A DNA stretch of 64,000 nucleotides. Source: Capronia americana (lineage: Eukaryota > Ascomycota > Eurotiomycetes > Chaetothyriales > Herpotrichiellaceae). Positions within the stretch are counted from its first letter, which is position 1, and each line of letters opens with the position of its first letter. The notes beneath the pieces are model-generated. The model saw only the letters and a program-made list of their open reading frames with translations. It was not told where the DNA came from and did not search any database. The stretch spans positions 186,001 to 250,000 of the forward strand of contig JADWQD010000003.1 of assembly GCA_016110215.1 (NCBI GenBank), given 5' to 3'. Shown in pieces: positions 21,194 through 33,688 of the stretch. The translations under genes were made by a program, and so were the position numbers.

Positions 21194-24100
21194 CACCCAA
21201 TGACTTTGTCTGGTGGCTGCGCTGAACCTCTCGTAAAAAGAACTGTGCATGTACCTGGGCATTGTAGTCGCACAGGGCGAAAAGGTCGAGCACATGCCTA
21301 TCCTATCCGAGTTGACCGATGAGTTCGGTTCGGTTGCGAACAGCATGAGCTGAAGGCCAGTCACTCACCAGAGCGAGGTTTTGCACATGTTGCCTGACCA
21401 TCCAAGTGTATGTGTGTGTGTTCAAAGTGTAGCTTGTCGTCGTAGCTCGGAACGAAGGCGCAAGAGAAACCACGGAGGGCATGACACTCACTCGCATGTC
21501 TTGTCAGCCCAACGACATTCTTTCGTGGATGCACGAGCCGAACTCGCGGGCATAAAATCTCGTAACCGGTATCCAGGGTGCTGGCTTGGTCAATCTTTGG
21601 CATGTGCGATCCGCGTCAGGCGATGCATGTGCGAACTGTGGAAGTCATTTCCGCCGTCACCATTCGAGCGGAAATCTGAAAAGGGTGGAAAGGAACCCTG
21701 GCCCATGACTTTGGGTCCTTGGTCGCTTGGAAGAAATGCGATATGGGATGGAGCCGGGTTGCATCGTGCTTGTCGTGGTGTGGGCGCGTTGCTTTGCTCT
21801 TGCTTTGATTTGCTTCACCGACTCGAAACTTGTCGCATCTGCCGAACGATGGGATTCGTCATGGTTGCAAAAGTCATGACGCAACAATACGGAAACCATT
21901 GATCCCAACAGTTTCGAGACTCTGCCGACCTCGCGCACAGAGTTGGAATTGTTCTTCTTCGACCGGGAGTTGACGCTGTGAAGGCGCCAGCCTCTTGACC
22001 CGCGTGGTGCCCCTGGCTCCGGGCGTACGGGTAACGAGTACGGGATTCAACCCTCCGTACTGAAGATCTGGGGTAAACCCTGCTCCGTCGCGTTGTCCGG
22101 CAATCCCGGTCGCAACTTGAACAGACACGTCATATTTGTCGGTGGTGCCAAATGTGACACCCACATTGCAGTGCTTCCTACCGAGGGCCGTCATTAATTT
22201 CCAGATTCGCGCTTCGGAAGCGTAGGAACGGCACTGAAGGTCACAGGTCGAACCTCGGGCGGAGGGGAGATGCTTATCGGCTAAGACCTGAATCCCCCGC
22301 AAAAACGTCAATGGTGTAGGACTCAAAATATGGGGAAGTGGAAGTGGTGGGCCAAGTCGTCGTATGTGGAGAACGAGCTGGACGGCGAAATTCAATTCTG
22401 GGCAATGCACAGCTTCAGGCGAGTCAGATTTCCCGGTTTGGATGCTGAACCGCCCCCCTGCAAGACTTTCAGCTTGGACAAATCTGACGTGTTGGCGGAC
22501 AACAAAGATGAAATTCAGAAGACACTTCGCCAATGAGACTTCTCTGCCCGGCGACGCTGCCCCATCCAAACCCGACCGAATGATCTTGGTGTCGCATGCG
22601 CTACTCGTACGATTATTGCTAGACCACTTGCCTGTTGCGCCGAGACGCGGTGATTGCGGTCGAATGCCTGTGCTCGTAGCTTCTCGACGTACGTAATTCG
22701 CCTGTCTTATCCCTCCGGGTCCCTTCTCGATGGCCCAAGTGGGTTCAGATGCACCGAAATCGGGACGAGTGACTGGAAATCCCAGTTGTTGCTTCGTGTG
22801 TTCTGCGCAGGACTGGTCGAGCATGGGTCCTCCCGGAAGACGATAGAAAACAATTTCAAAGCCTCGTATTTCTTTCCCCAGCCTTTTGTCACCGATGTCG
22901 AACAGGGGCGAGCTGGGGCAAGGCTGCGCAGGCTCTCCAGCCCCAACGCCTCCGGTGCACCTTGGTGAAGGAGTGCGATATAGAGCCCGTGCTGACGAGT
23001 GATCGGCACGCTGCGGTGGAAGATAGAGATCACAGATATGCGAAAACTGGTGACTGGTGCGAGGCCCTTGGCACCGGCCAGTCAAAGGATTGATGGCGGT
23101 CACCCCCAACCTTCGGGCAGGGAAAAGACAGCACTTATTGTTCTGCGAACGTATTCTCCCCTGCGACTGGTGGCGTGTCCGACCAACAGCAATGAGTGAT
23201 ACTTATCAGCAGACGGTGTTTGAGCATGTGCTACCACCATGGACGGGTAGGCCAATGGAGGTTGACCACCAGGACATTTCGCGATAAGACGGTGGATGGA
23301 GAGAGTTGCCCGGCTGTGGTCAGTTGATGATCACCGTCCCCCACGCAGTGCAAGTACTACTGACCGAGCAAAAAAATCAGGCCGAATGTATTTCAGCTGG
23401 CCTATTCTCGATAAAGGTTGGGACTCGGAGCTTGTATGAATACGAAAGCCGCCTTTCCCGGCCCATGCCTGGGCGATCTATGCTTGATATTACTAGATTC
23501 GTTGTGGGGAAGAAGGGAGGTGTGGATATGCAATGGGGAGAGAAATCCGCATTGTCGTGCCTCGAGAATCGAGATGATCGCGAATTCCGCAATTACGTCG
23601 TGGAGATTCCGTGCTGCTGGAAGTTACCAGAAGGCCCCCTTTCCCGGCCGCCTGAATTTGTTTCTCGTCTCAGCGAGTGAGATTGTCGGCGGCGCTCACC
23701 CCCGAAGTAATTGTACCGCGTACGGCGAAGGGACGGATTGCTCGCCGTGATCCCCGGGTCGATGTAGTAATCGTCCAGGAGAGGACGAAAGACTTCGGCA
23801 GGACCAGGACAAGCCCCCCCCATTTTCTTGGTATACTATCCAACATTATTCGGTCCACGGGTACGACGCTGCAGCCCCCTTCTGGCCGTCGTCCCCACGG
23901 AAGCCGACGGCGGTTTATATCGCGATGAAGATCTAAAGTGGAATCAGCCGAGTATGTACCCTCGGCTCGGTTATGCCAGAATCAGCACGGCACGAGTAGC
24001 TGGCACGATGGCCTGAGGTATCACATCAATCGGACGTCGTATTTCGCAACCCTCGGATTTCTGTGCGTGCCACCATTGCCGCCAGTCGTCGGCATTCCCG

Positions 24101-25396
24101 GAACAGGAATGCGGCAAATGATTCCCGCGTTGGCCGGGGATAGAGATGCACTTTCCCCCGTCCAGCAGTCGCAAGAAGATGATCAGTAGTACTCGAGTCT
24201 TGATAACCTAACTCCGCATCCTTTTGGTTTGCGTGTACGAGGAGCGACAAAAACTGGGGACTCCGCGATTCCCCCGGTTCTCGCGTCTTGCTGTGGTTGC
24301 ATGATGGTCCGGGGAAACCAAAAAAACACCGGCTGTGTAACATGGTTGATAGCAATCTAGACCGGTGAAAGGCTCAATACCTCGTATTGTCCCCTTTGCC
24401 CATCCCCGTTTCAAGGTGGCTATGAGGCGAATCTAGCCAGCCCATGCAGCTGGACTGGTTACGACGCACCAGCCCTGCATAGTGTGGGGGCCCGTCACCC
24501 GGGATGAGGTGACATGGGCCGATAAGGCGAGGACGCAACGAGGCGTCGGGGCGTATCCAAGCAATGCGTAGGTGACTACCTCGTACTTGTGTCAGATCCC
24601 ATCATCAGCTCCCCCTATTCGCAGGGTTTCGAAATGTTGGGCGTTATGGAAGGCGCCTTGATGTCCGACCTCCAACCACTCCGAACCGGTTCCGGAGACC
24701 GCGGTGGCTACTTATCGCAAAGTCCTTCCGCCCCCAATACGTCGTCAGGGTCATGCTCCAAGCGAGTCCGGGGGTTTGAAGCATGGTTTCTGATTGTTAA
24801 TTCCACAAGACGCTAGGCTGCACCGTGACTCAGCTGTTCAGACACGGGGGGGCAACAGTGTGAACTGCGTAGGGTGCATGGCAGGGAGACAGATACAAGT
24901 GATTAGTCGAATTCACCATCAGATTCGATCATCGCCGCAAGGGGAGTCCTTGGCGTGTGAGAGGGAGCGATTCCACCATGTCTCTAACGGCATCATCAGG
25001 CGTTCAAACCTTGGTGTCAGACTTGAATTGGCTGTCTCAAAATTACACATGTAAAAAGGGGATTGGCTGCTTGACTCTAGGAGTGCGCATTCGCCCGGGT
25101 TGACACCAGTAGACCATACAAAAACGAATCACCAATAAACGCCGCTCTATCTGGCGCAACCATACCGCGCATTTCCTGGTTGTCCTTTGCCCGTCTATGA
25201 CCTGCTCCGCGCTGTAGTTTCGTTCACCGTCCATCTGAGTGGCCCTAACCTGGGGCGTCAGCTCTGGCCCAACAAATGACTTCCCGCGACGCCGGTGAAC
25301 AAAGAGAGTAAAGATAGCAGAGTACTGTTGCTTATGAATTCAAACCGTGCCCGAACTGTTGTAGGTGCCGTAAACACATGGATCATCACGGGCCTG

Positions 25397-26686
25397 TCAC
25401 CTCGACAGGTCACCGTTAATCGACGCCGCTGAACTTGATTCTCCTGAACTTAAGCCACCTGGCAAATGTAGCATCTCAGAAACACCAATTTTGGGAAGCT
25501 GTGGGACGGGGAGCTTGCGTTGCGTTCCTGTCACGATATCGGCTATCGAAGGGCCAGTGTGTTGTGGCGGTGGGATGTGCGAGTACGAGCCATCCGCTTG
25601 CGGTTCCATTGGAGCGAGAAGTGGCGTATGCCCTAACGAGAGATGTCGAAGGCCTGGAAGCTGTAGATCGCTGCCGTGAGGTCGAAGCCGAGGCGAGTGG
25701 CCAGGGGTTGCAAGGGGGGTATGATCCGGAGTCGGTGAAATCGACTCGTGAGAGAACGTCGGGGACGAGGGAGCAGTAGAGTGTGGTGAGTTTGGCCTGG
25801 ACCGCTTGACACGGTGGTCGTCTTCATGGGTTTCCTGCGAATGCGATCTTGACATCGAGTGAGAGATGGCGTACGCTGACAGGGAAGGTAGACGTCCATT
25901 GGTGTGGTGGCTTCGATGACTGAAGAGGTGGTGTTGATGCTGGTAGGGAACTCTCGTGATGTGTTCGTCTCGCTCAACTTGAGAAGCGGCAGTCGCAAGG
26001 AGATTGATATCCATGGCATTGCGGTCATCGCTTCGTCCAAATGGACCGAGATGGGTCGGAATGTGAGGACCGTGATTCGAGGCTTGGACGGCGAATGAAT
26101 GTGGCGGTGACACATTGGGCGAGCCGACGGCTGAAGTAGGTGCTGACCGTGGCATATTGTTCTTGTTCGGCGGCGGCATCATCTGGGCTTGTACAGCGAA
26201 GTTCTGGTTGGAGCCATCTTGAAGTCCAGCCAGGGCGGCGGCGGCAGCCACCTGGTGTGTTTTCTGGTTCCTGCGGGAGTTGGGGTTGTTGTGTATCCGT
26301 GAGTGGCGAGTCAACTCGTCGGACCTACTAAAGCGCTTGCTGCAGCCAGGGAACTGACACGCGTGAGGCTTCTCTCCCGTGTGCGTACGGATGTGTCGGG
26401 TTTGATGCTCGAGACGATGGAAGGCTCGGTCGCAGAGAGGACACTTGTACGGCCGAGGAAGGTCTTGTCTGTCTTCTGGGTTGGCGGGCTGCGAGGCCAT
26501 CGCCGTTGGCATCAGGCTGACGGCGGCGGCCATGTTACCGTCGGTTTGCGTAGTCGTCGTCGAGGTGGTGGTGTTCTGGGCGTGTGTCTCAGGCGAAGGT
26601 AAGGAAGACGTCGGAGGGTCTGAGGAGAGAGGAGGCGAAGGGTTGAGAAGAGCAGTAAAGTCTACTGCGGATGAAGAGCGTTGCAT
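25397..26686 (-). CDS. creA: CreA, C2H2 carbon catabolite repressor (429 aa)
   Basis: Single exon, complement of 25397-26686. The start at 26686 gives the family's conserved beginning ([16 protein letters not shown]). An in-frame ATG 20 codons upstream (26746) is an alternative. Two C2H2 fingers lie at residues 80-102 and 108-132, with the CreA/Mig1-specific helix [10 protein letters not shown] and the SRSDELTRH helix. Both are DNA-contacting, and they recognise SYGGRG in known CreA proteins. Downstream are an alanine run (146-151), an acidic then basic segment ([11 protein letters not shown]), a Ser/Pro-rich repression region and the conserved C-terminal motifs [16 protein letters not shown] and [10 protein letters not shown]. 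CreA represses genes for alternative carbon use in the presence of glucose. Its length matches that of other CreA proteins. Confidence 0.97.
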   Translation of the reverse strand: MQRSSSAVDFTALLNPSPPLSSDPPTSSLPSPETHAQNTTTSTTTTQTDGNMAAAVSLMPTAMASQPANPEDRQDLPRPYKCPLCDRAFHRLEHQTRHIRTHTGEKPHACQFPGCSKRFSRSDELTRHSRIHNNPNSRRNQKTHQVAAAAALAGLQDGSNQNFAVQAQMMPPPNKNNMPRSAPTSAVGSPNVSPPHSFAVQASNHGPHIPTHLGPFGRSDDRNAMDINLLATAASQVERDEHITRVPYQHQHHLFSHRSHHTNGRLPSLSAYAISHSMSRSHSQETHEDDHRVKRSRPNSPHSTAPSSPTFSHESISPTPDHTPLATPGHSPRLRPHGSDLQLPGLRHLSLGHTPLLAPMEPQADGSYSHIPPPQHTGPSIADIVTGTQRKLPVPQLPKIGVSEMLHLPGGLSSGESSSAASINGDLSR

Positions 26687-27134
26687 TCGAGCGAAGGGGA
26701 TACTTTGTTCCCCCAAACGGTGGTCGCTTATCGTGGGGTGAATCATCCACTTGTCTCTAGTTGACGGATGGCGGCGTGACGCATGCACAAGGCCGGCTGC
26801 AGACCTGGGGTCGGAAGGGCGCAGATTGGTGTTGGAAGTGGATTGGTGATAACAGGCTGTAGTGTGGGAGGTCTGCTTCCCAGGGTGGTGTGGTCGGTGG
26901 TGAGGTAAGGGAAATGGTGTGGTCAGAGCAATTTGGGGGAAAGAGGAGAAGAAACGAGGAGGAGAGTCCGGGGTGGACGGAGTTTTGTCAGATATGCAGG
27001 AGCAGATTGGGATCAGAGATGAGCCGGAGGCGGGTTGGAGAAGGTGGTCGACGGTTACAGGTATGTGAGGTGATGAGATGAGAGTCGAGAAATTGAGGAT
27101 GAGGAAATTACCCGGCACAGCGGACGTGGAAAAA

Positions 27135-27147
27135 CTGGAGACCGGGG
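27135..27147. promoter_or_regulatory. Tandem candidate CreA sites upstream of creA
   Basis: CTGGAG and CCGGGG, both matching SYGGRG, sit 1 bp apart on the plus strand about 450 bp before the creA ATG. Closely paired SYGGRG sites are the functional form at several known CreA targets, and creA autoregulation is established in Aspergillus. Binding here is inferred. Confidence 0.35.
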
Positions 27148-29068
27148 CAAAGCAGGGGTTTCGGATGGGGGTATTTTTTTTCTGACAGAAGGATGCAGGA
27201 GCCTGAGGCCTCGTACCTCTTCGGCAGGAATGAGGGAAGCGCCTGTGGCACCGAGTGTTGGCCTGTGTGCGAAGTTTGACATGTAACCGTGGCCTGTGGG
27301 TGTGGGAAAGTCACTGTGGGACAGATGATGGGGTTGTCCACCACGGGCAAGACACCCTTTCGGCCCTCCAGGCACCCAGAAAGAATGAAAAGACCTGGTG
27401 GAACCCTCCGTTAGCGCCGATTCCTTATCAGGCCACGTTGAGCCTGGAGAGCCTTTTGGCAATAATGACGAGGTATGTATCAGGTACTCCGTTTCGAGGT
27501 ATCGACGCAAGGCGGTGATGCCGAAACCAGGAGAAGACCGCCGACGCGCGATGATAGGAGGGGGAAAATGCCGCCGAGGGTTGCGCCTCTCCGTCAAATG
27601 ATGTGTCGTTTCCCGGCCTTTGTTTGATGCTTCAACTGTAAATTCCTTGACCTGTCTCTTCTTCGCCGGCCTTGTTTCTTGTCGACGTGGCACAGGCGAT
27701 GGTCTGGGGGTGACGGGCGGTCCGAAGCTGGGGTGCGAGCAGCAAATGACCGTGTCAGCCGTGCTTAGGCGCCTGGAATGGACGCTCGGAAAATGACAAT
27801 GCGGCCCTTGGCTTCTGACTCCTGCCTGCGATCACTCGGGAAGGGCCCGGCCAAACCTTCAAACCCGTAACTTTCGGAATTCGGGCTGGTGATCGTGGAC
27901 GCCGCGGGGTGATCGATTAGTCGCTCTGCCGAACGTCGATTCATATTCCTATTGTACATGTGCTTGCGCTGAAGCAGTCAGAGGAATACTACGTAGATAG
28001 ACCTGTAGCCTTTTCAGACAGCTCAGAGGTTGCCCGATGGATCAACTACGGCACAGCGAGGGTGAGTCTGTTACACGGCCACATGCTACGACCTCCAGTA
28101 TGGGGAGCGAAATTGATGGGGAAACGCAAAGATTACGCCAGGCCAGGAGGGGAGACGGATGTATCTTCGGCATGGGATTGGCAGCAGAGTGACAAAGCCG
28201 CATCCGAGGTCTGCTCTGTCTGACCGAACATTTGTGTTATCGCACGATAATAATTCGGAGCTCGTCAGAGTGCCCGATATTGGGTATTGCGGTGTGCCGC
28301 CCGACGGCTGTGAACCCGCGGCCTTTTCCAATAACTCGGACTCGTCCTAATTTTTGAAGCACGGTCTCAAAAAATCGCACATGATCCTGCCCTTCCCACG
28401 ACTGGGGTACCCCTTCTCTTTCCTGCTCCGGCGGGCATTCCTATAGTCGTCAATGATGCTGCGACTTGGTGAAGCATCAAGACTGCTGACGGGAGGGACT
28501 GAAGTCAGAGATTTGCCGGCAATGGCGCCATCCAGCTTGAGGGGCTTCCCGGAGTTCTCTGCTAGGCTGTTACTGGCTAATCCACGGAATGCGTCAGAAC
28601 GCCCCAGAAGGAGTTCCCGGCCAGGGACGCCATGAATCAAGCATATGCGTTCTGGGGGCAGTGGCTTGACTAGATGGTTCGCCGCCTCGCCGGACATGTT
28701 CAACATCCCCGGGCCTTTGAGGGAGTTTTCTGTTGTCGCTTGGCGTGATGCTCGATAAAATTAAATATTTTGCTCCCTCCGGACCTAAGGGATGTCTCGA
28801 CGCGTATGAGGGCCACTTGGTGGGCACTCGAGCTGTCTCGGAATGATGCGACGGAGGTTTGCTGCAAGGGGATTACCCTGTTCCCCAGGGCTGAGAGGCT
28901 GAGGGGCCAGATTGCCAAGTTAAGTGGAGGTTCAGCCTGACAAGGACTGTGGCTCTAGACCGGAGCCTGGCGGACTGAATCTCGGGATTCATCACCCCGA
29001 GAACCACAAAGCACCACTGGCTATGCGGCATTGGCACATGTAAATAGATGATGAAATCCAATCTACGA

Positions 29069-29084
29069 GTACGAGTACTCGTAC
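29069..29084. repeat. 16-bp perfect palindrome
   Basis: GTACGAGTACTCGTAC equals its own reverse complement. It lies in the middle of the gene-free block upstream of creA and is built of overlapping CGAGTAC heptamers. Its role is unknown. Confidence 0.9.
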
Positions 29085-32000
29085 GTGTCTGGTAGGCCTC
29101 TTTCTTCAAGCTGCGCTTATTGCGCATATTGCTGATCATGACTTCAAGGTCGTGTTTCCTGAGTCATTCTCATCCTCTCTTGGTTGATTGATGTCACAGA
29201 ATACCGCCTTGCGCCTTCTTCCCTATAGCCCGGACATTTCGGGGAAAGAAAGATGTTTGATCTGCTCGGTTTGAAAAGCAGCCTTTCGATACAGTGAGTC
29301 GCCGAAACCTTAAGCAGCGAGTCTAGATCTCGCATCTTGTTGACTGCTGCACGACCGAGGCAATGTTCATTGCTACTTATCAATCCCACGCAGCTAAAGC
29401 GCCACCGTAACGAGTACTTGTAGTCCGAGGGACGTACCGCTTACCAGGTAGCTCGTACGAGTGGTTCTGGGAGGTACCTCGATCCTCGTGCTCTCTTGAT
29501 TTGATGAGAGACTGTCAGCCACAATCAAGACGGGGAATGTTACCATGCGCCGGTCGAGGCACCGCCTTCTCCCACTTCTCCACATTGTTCCTTATGCTCC
29601 ATACTGGTATGACCCGAAGTAACCCAGATTGCATTAGTTGACCTGGATTTTCCCTTCTACGTATCTTTTGTGAACCCGATGAAAAGGTCGAACGAGCTCT
29701 ACCTTCGTTCTACCTGGGGAGCACGGAGGATGTTATGGGGTTCTGCGACGATAATATCATAGCGACCATCCAACCCCCCTGGCACCACAGCGGTCGGGGG
29801 GCACAGATAGGGAATCACTTTTTCTGTCTCGGGTTGCGGTTGAGGAAGGCTATCTTGGTCGTGATCGGCATTTTGCCGTTGTTATCTGGAAGCTGGGGCG
29901 TCAATCATTAGAAGAATCAATCCCACTCCATCAGACCCACGACCGCGATTGCCTTTCGTCTTTGCCCGTCGCTCGATATCGATTCAGTGACGACAAGAAG
30001 AACCAAGACCATGTCGCTCCGAGTAGACTGCGTCATCTGCTCGTTTGATCTCGATGCGGCTTGACGGCTATCTACATGTACTCGTATATAGCCTATGGCT
30101 GGATATTCGTTCTGCGAGAGGGGTCGTTTCCGACAGGACAGTGGCTGAGCAGTATTGTTTTCGCATCGGAAGCTGTTTCGAGTCTTCAAGTCCGAATTCA
30201 GCCTGAGTGTTACTACGCTCCAATGGTCTTTCGTAGGCGGGAAGCTTTGTCTTGTTCTCATAAGCTGCGTGCCCCCGCCTTACGATCCGGTTCATTTCAT
30301 GATCCCGACTCATATAAAGAGGATAGCACGCTTGATTGACATAGAGCGCCATGACAGAGAACTTGGCACCTTTGCTTCTGTACTCCATTTATCTGCATCT
30401 TCGAAGCACCCTAGTGTCCAAACAAAGACGCCGAGGCATTGCAGAGCTGCAGTGAACCACGACCGGTGGCCGTATGTCGTTTTCGGACCGTACCGCTCTG
30501 CCTGGGGCAGCATGCGTCGGGACATGTTCGTCGAAGCTCCTCAGCCTTCGTCATGGTCATTATCAAGACTTGTTGAGGCGTGCTACATACGGCCCAGGCA
30601 TTGTGAAGGAACTGCCGTGAATTCGAACCGGACTTGCTACGCGATACATACCAAGTAAGCATCACATGCCAGAGCTTCGACACAGCATCTGGGGCAGTAA
30701 CATCTAGGGCACCACGGATTTGCGCTCGTCGGCCTTCGGAATGAAAGCGAGGAATCGTGTTCCGATGTCGCCTCTCATAGCACGCCAAGTCCAGCTCGGA
30801 AATCGATCACCAGAACTTCGTTATCAATCGCTGCCGGCTTCCCTTTAAACGACATGAACGCCGGTTGGTTTCGTCAGACCGAACCATTAATCGGGGCTCC
30901 TGTCGCGGCAGTCAGAGCCTTGGAAGCATCGTCAGCGAAAGATGATTAAGATTCCGACCCAACAAAAAAAATTCCCTCGGGTAACAGGCGTGTCCGAAAC
31001 TGGTACTTCCCCCACATGTCACTGTTACCGCTGCGCTGGCCACATCTTTGGCCCCATCAGCAAGGCCCTGGGATTTGGCTACAACCAAATCCAGGTCTAT
31101 CGCCATGTGAAAACATGTGCGTGTCGCGGAGTTAAATTGGTATCGTACAAGGCAAAGAACTTGAAGTTGAAGAAAGTCTCTTCACATGTTGCGGCATTTC
31201 TTCGGAGTACAGGATATGGATATCTGACTGTACGCAGACGGGATACTACTTACAGGTGGTCCCCCGGTGCTTGCTGGACCATTTGACGTCAGAGATACTC
31301 CAGCACACATATCCATCGTAACCCGTCAAATCCGAATCCTCGCTGCAGGCACTCCAGGTGACGAAAGATACGAGTTCAAAAACCTCAACAAGAAAATCTG
31401 TGTGCCTGAAAATTGCAGGCAGGAATTTCACAGCTGTGGGACCGAAATCACAGCGGGTGTCCTGTCAATTTTCCCTGGCTCAACACTCCGAATTCGGCAT
31501 TGCTGATAGATGTGGTCTTCTGCACCTGCTAGAGCTGAGGTATTTTTCCTCCAACCGGGATGAAAATCAGTTCGATGTTTGAGCTACAGTACCAGGAACT
31601 CACCCCTTGGGACTACCGAGGGCGGATGGCAGATACTTCGCATAGGGACTGTTCATGTTGGTCTGGCCTGAAAACCAAGCCGTGACCTTTCTCGCTGAGT
31701 GAGCAACATTTCCGTCCATGCAAACGCTTGTACACCCCTTCTGCAACTTGTCTGCGCAGTGATTCGAAGTGTTGCGATGTGCCTCAACATGCGGTGCCAA
31801 GCAAATTTGCCATCGGATTCAAAGCTAGAGGAACGCTGTCGCGAGCACAGGCTCGAAGGATGCCGCAGATTGGGCATGGTTGAGAATTTCAACAGATCGA
31901 GTTTCGAATAGAAGCACTTTGGCTAGAGGACCTGATCCAACCGCTGAATGGGATGTGAATTCTGTCCTACGGCTGACTTTCATTGTCATATATGAGCCCA

Positions 32001-32704
32001 CAGCCTATATCGGCACGGTGCACACGAGAGGGATAAGAGATTCCCGAGCGACCAGTGTTGACGTGTCCGACATGCTTCCTACCAGACTATACCCTGGCGT
32101 TACAAATTGCACACATCCACCAGTCCTCAAAAATTGTTACCTCTTTCTCGCTACCCTGGTACATTGCCATGTGTATCTCTCGTGTTTCGGTGGGCTCATA
32201 TTGCTTGGGAAAGTCCCAGGAACTTGGGACATCTTCGGTGAGTCCGTACACGTTTTGTCCATACGAGAGCTGTATACATCGAGATATGTAGCAGGTACAA
32301 TGAGGGCGCATATTTGCCACCACCATCTGCAAGATGCGATCTCCCTTCGATATGCAGGAACAGGCCTTGCACAAAAAGCAGAATCTTTTTCCGTCGGGTC
32401 GCGCCTGCAAGGCTTTGTGGTTTCGACCTCGGCGACGACGAAGACCGGCTTGGCCATTTTGGGGTTAGGGCCGCACTTGGGGGCGATGACGTAGCATCGA
32501 TTTTTCTGGTCGCGCGTCCCTGAGCGGACGGAGAAGGCTCGCCAAACTGCGCACCATTAACGACGACCACGCCAGCGTAACCGTTCGAGTGCTCTCATCG
32601 CCAATACCGAAGCTCCTTGTACGCACTCTCCTGAACTCACCCCACGGCCTTCGACATTACCTCCGTTGCATGCTGCCCCTTGGGAGTCCCCTGCACGAAC
32701 CACG

Positions 32705-33688
32705 ATGCCACCCCCCCGAGCACGCAACGTCGACGACTCAAGATCTGAAACTTCAAGCACCATCACAAACCAGAAAGAGAAGTCTGCGCTAGGTCCCACC
32801 AGTGCATCGGGCGTGTCGAAAGGAAAAAGGGCGGCTCCTGGACACAACGGTGCCAGCGGAGGATCCAAAGCTGCTGTGACTGGAAATGGCTCTACTGCTC
32901 CTCCTTCAGCCGCACCACCACCAGCAGTGGAGGCCGATAAAGATCCAAGTTTACCTCGGGTATGTCGGGGAATGCCTCGGATTTCCTAGAGATAGGGGCG
33001 AGTTGAGGCTAATTTGAGCAATGCCACCGGAAAGACTGAATGGGATACAATGCCAGTCCCCATCCTACGCACATACCGCATAGCCCACCGCCTCCCCGTG
33101 CCCGCAGCATTCAACCATCCTCACGCCGACTTGGCTTACAAGTTGTCCGACATTGGCAAACGCGCACCCTCGGCGGTTTATTACCGGCGGAAGCTGCACG
33201 AACAACACCTTCAACGGCGGAAAGCTCGCCAGGGGCAGCAGACCAACGGAACAGGCAAGACTAACGGGAGCAAGGTCAAACAGAAGGGCAAGTCGAAAGA
33301 CACGTCAATGGCAGAGGGGCCTTCGAGTACGTCGTTATCAATAGCCCAATCTATTGAGCCGCCTGACCCCAGTCACCCGCCCTCGGAGCGGGACGCATCA
33401 TCCATATCCTCAACGCTTTCAACCTACCTTGGGCCTCATCAACCAGCTTCGAATCTGGCGTCTGCTGTTCGCAAACACTTCAACGCCCAACAACTAGTGG
33501 GAGGGGAAGCAGACACCATCGCGAGATTTATCTACGTGGTACAACACAATGGGAGCTCCCGGCAAGTGAGAACGGAGGGGTCCGAGGGGGATGGCTCGGG
33601 AAACTGGATGGGCAGCAACGGGAGGGAGCAAAGAAAGGTTGACGGGCCCGGGGGTGAGGTCGGATTCAGGCTGAGATTTAGGCCATAA
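32705..33688 (+). CDS. Sap30-type Sin3-binding protein, HDAC complex subunit (302 aa)
   Basis: Two exons, 32705-32959 and 33035-33688, with a 75-bp intron (GTATGT donor, CTAAT branch-like site, AAAG acceptor). Exon 1 starts MPPPRARNVDDSRSETSS and is Ser/Ala/Pro-rich and disordered. Exon 2 opens with the family core: MPVPILRTYRIAHRLPVP, then FNHPHADL and DIGKRAPSAVYYRRKLH. A basic, Ser-rich linker follows, then a second conserved segment with AVRKHFNAQQL and ARFIYVVQHNG, which corresponds to the Sin3-binding helices of SAP30. The fungal Sap30 proteins tether Sin3 and Rpd3-type deacetylases for gene repression in the nucleus. The two-part arrangement with a long linker is typical of the fungal form. 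The final 40 residues are Gly-rich and unconserved. Confidence 0.88.

Larger units (their letters stand above)
19923..25396. other. 5.5-kb gene-free block between pim1 and creA
   Basis: The genes on either side converge on this block, yet it is far longer than two 3' UTRs need. It holds short tandem repeats (20594-20614, 21078-21093, 21168-21193) and scattered CGAGTAC/GTACTCG heptamers. One minus-strand open frame of 411 codons lies around 21874-23109; it has no recognisable domain and opens with TTG. I find no transposase, reverse transcriptase or RNA gene. It may hide decayed elements or a non-coding transcript. Confidence 0.45.
26687..32704. other. 6-kb gene-free block between creA and the Sap30-type gene
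   Basis: The two flanking genes diverge, so both promoters lie here. The creA-proximal 0.8 kb contains several SYGGRG hexamers (for example 26805-26810, 26968-26973, 27135-27147, 27444-27449). The rest (about 27.7-32.5 kb) shows only short, compositionally non-coding frames, a 16-bp palindrome at 29069-29084, and scattered GTAC-rich motifs. I find no recognisable mobile-element protein. Confidence 0.45.

Noticed and set aside
26687..27118. N-terminal extension of CreA by up to 144 codons
   Set aside because: The frame is open, but the family's conserved N-terminus begins at ATG 26686, and the extension is low in complexity and unlike CreA. Only the in-frame ATG at 26746 is kept as a minor alternative.
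27055..27693. Minus-strand frame of 212 codons upstream of creA
   Set aside because: Composition is Pro/Arg/Ser-rich without motifs and it lies in the creA promoter or leader; no support as a gene.
31880..32494. Plus-strand frame of 204 codons before the Sap30-type gene
   Set aside because: No recognisable domain and no codon-like pattern; overlapped by equally open minus-strand frames.
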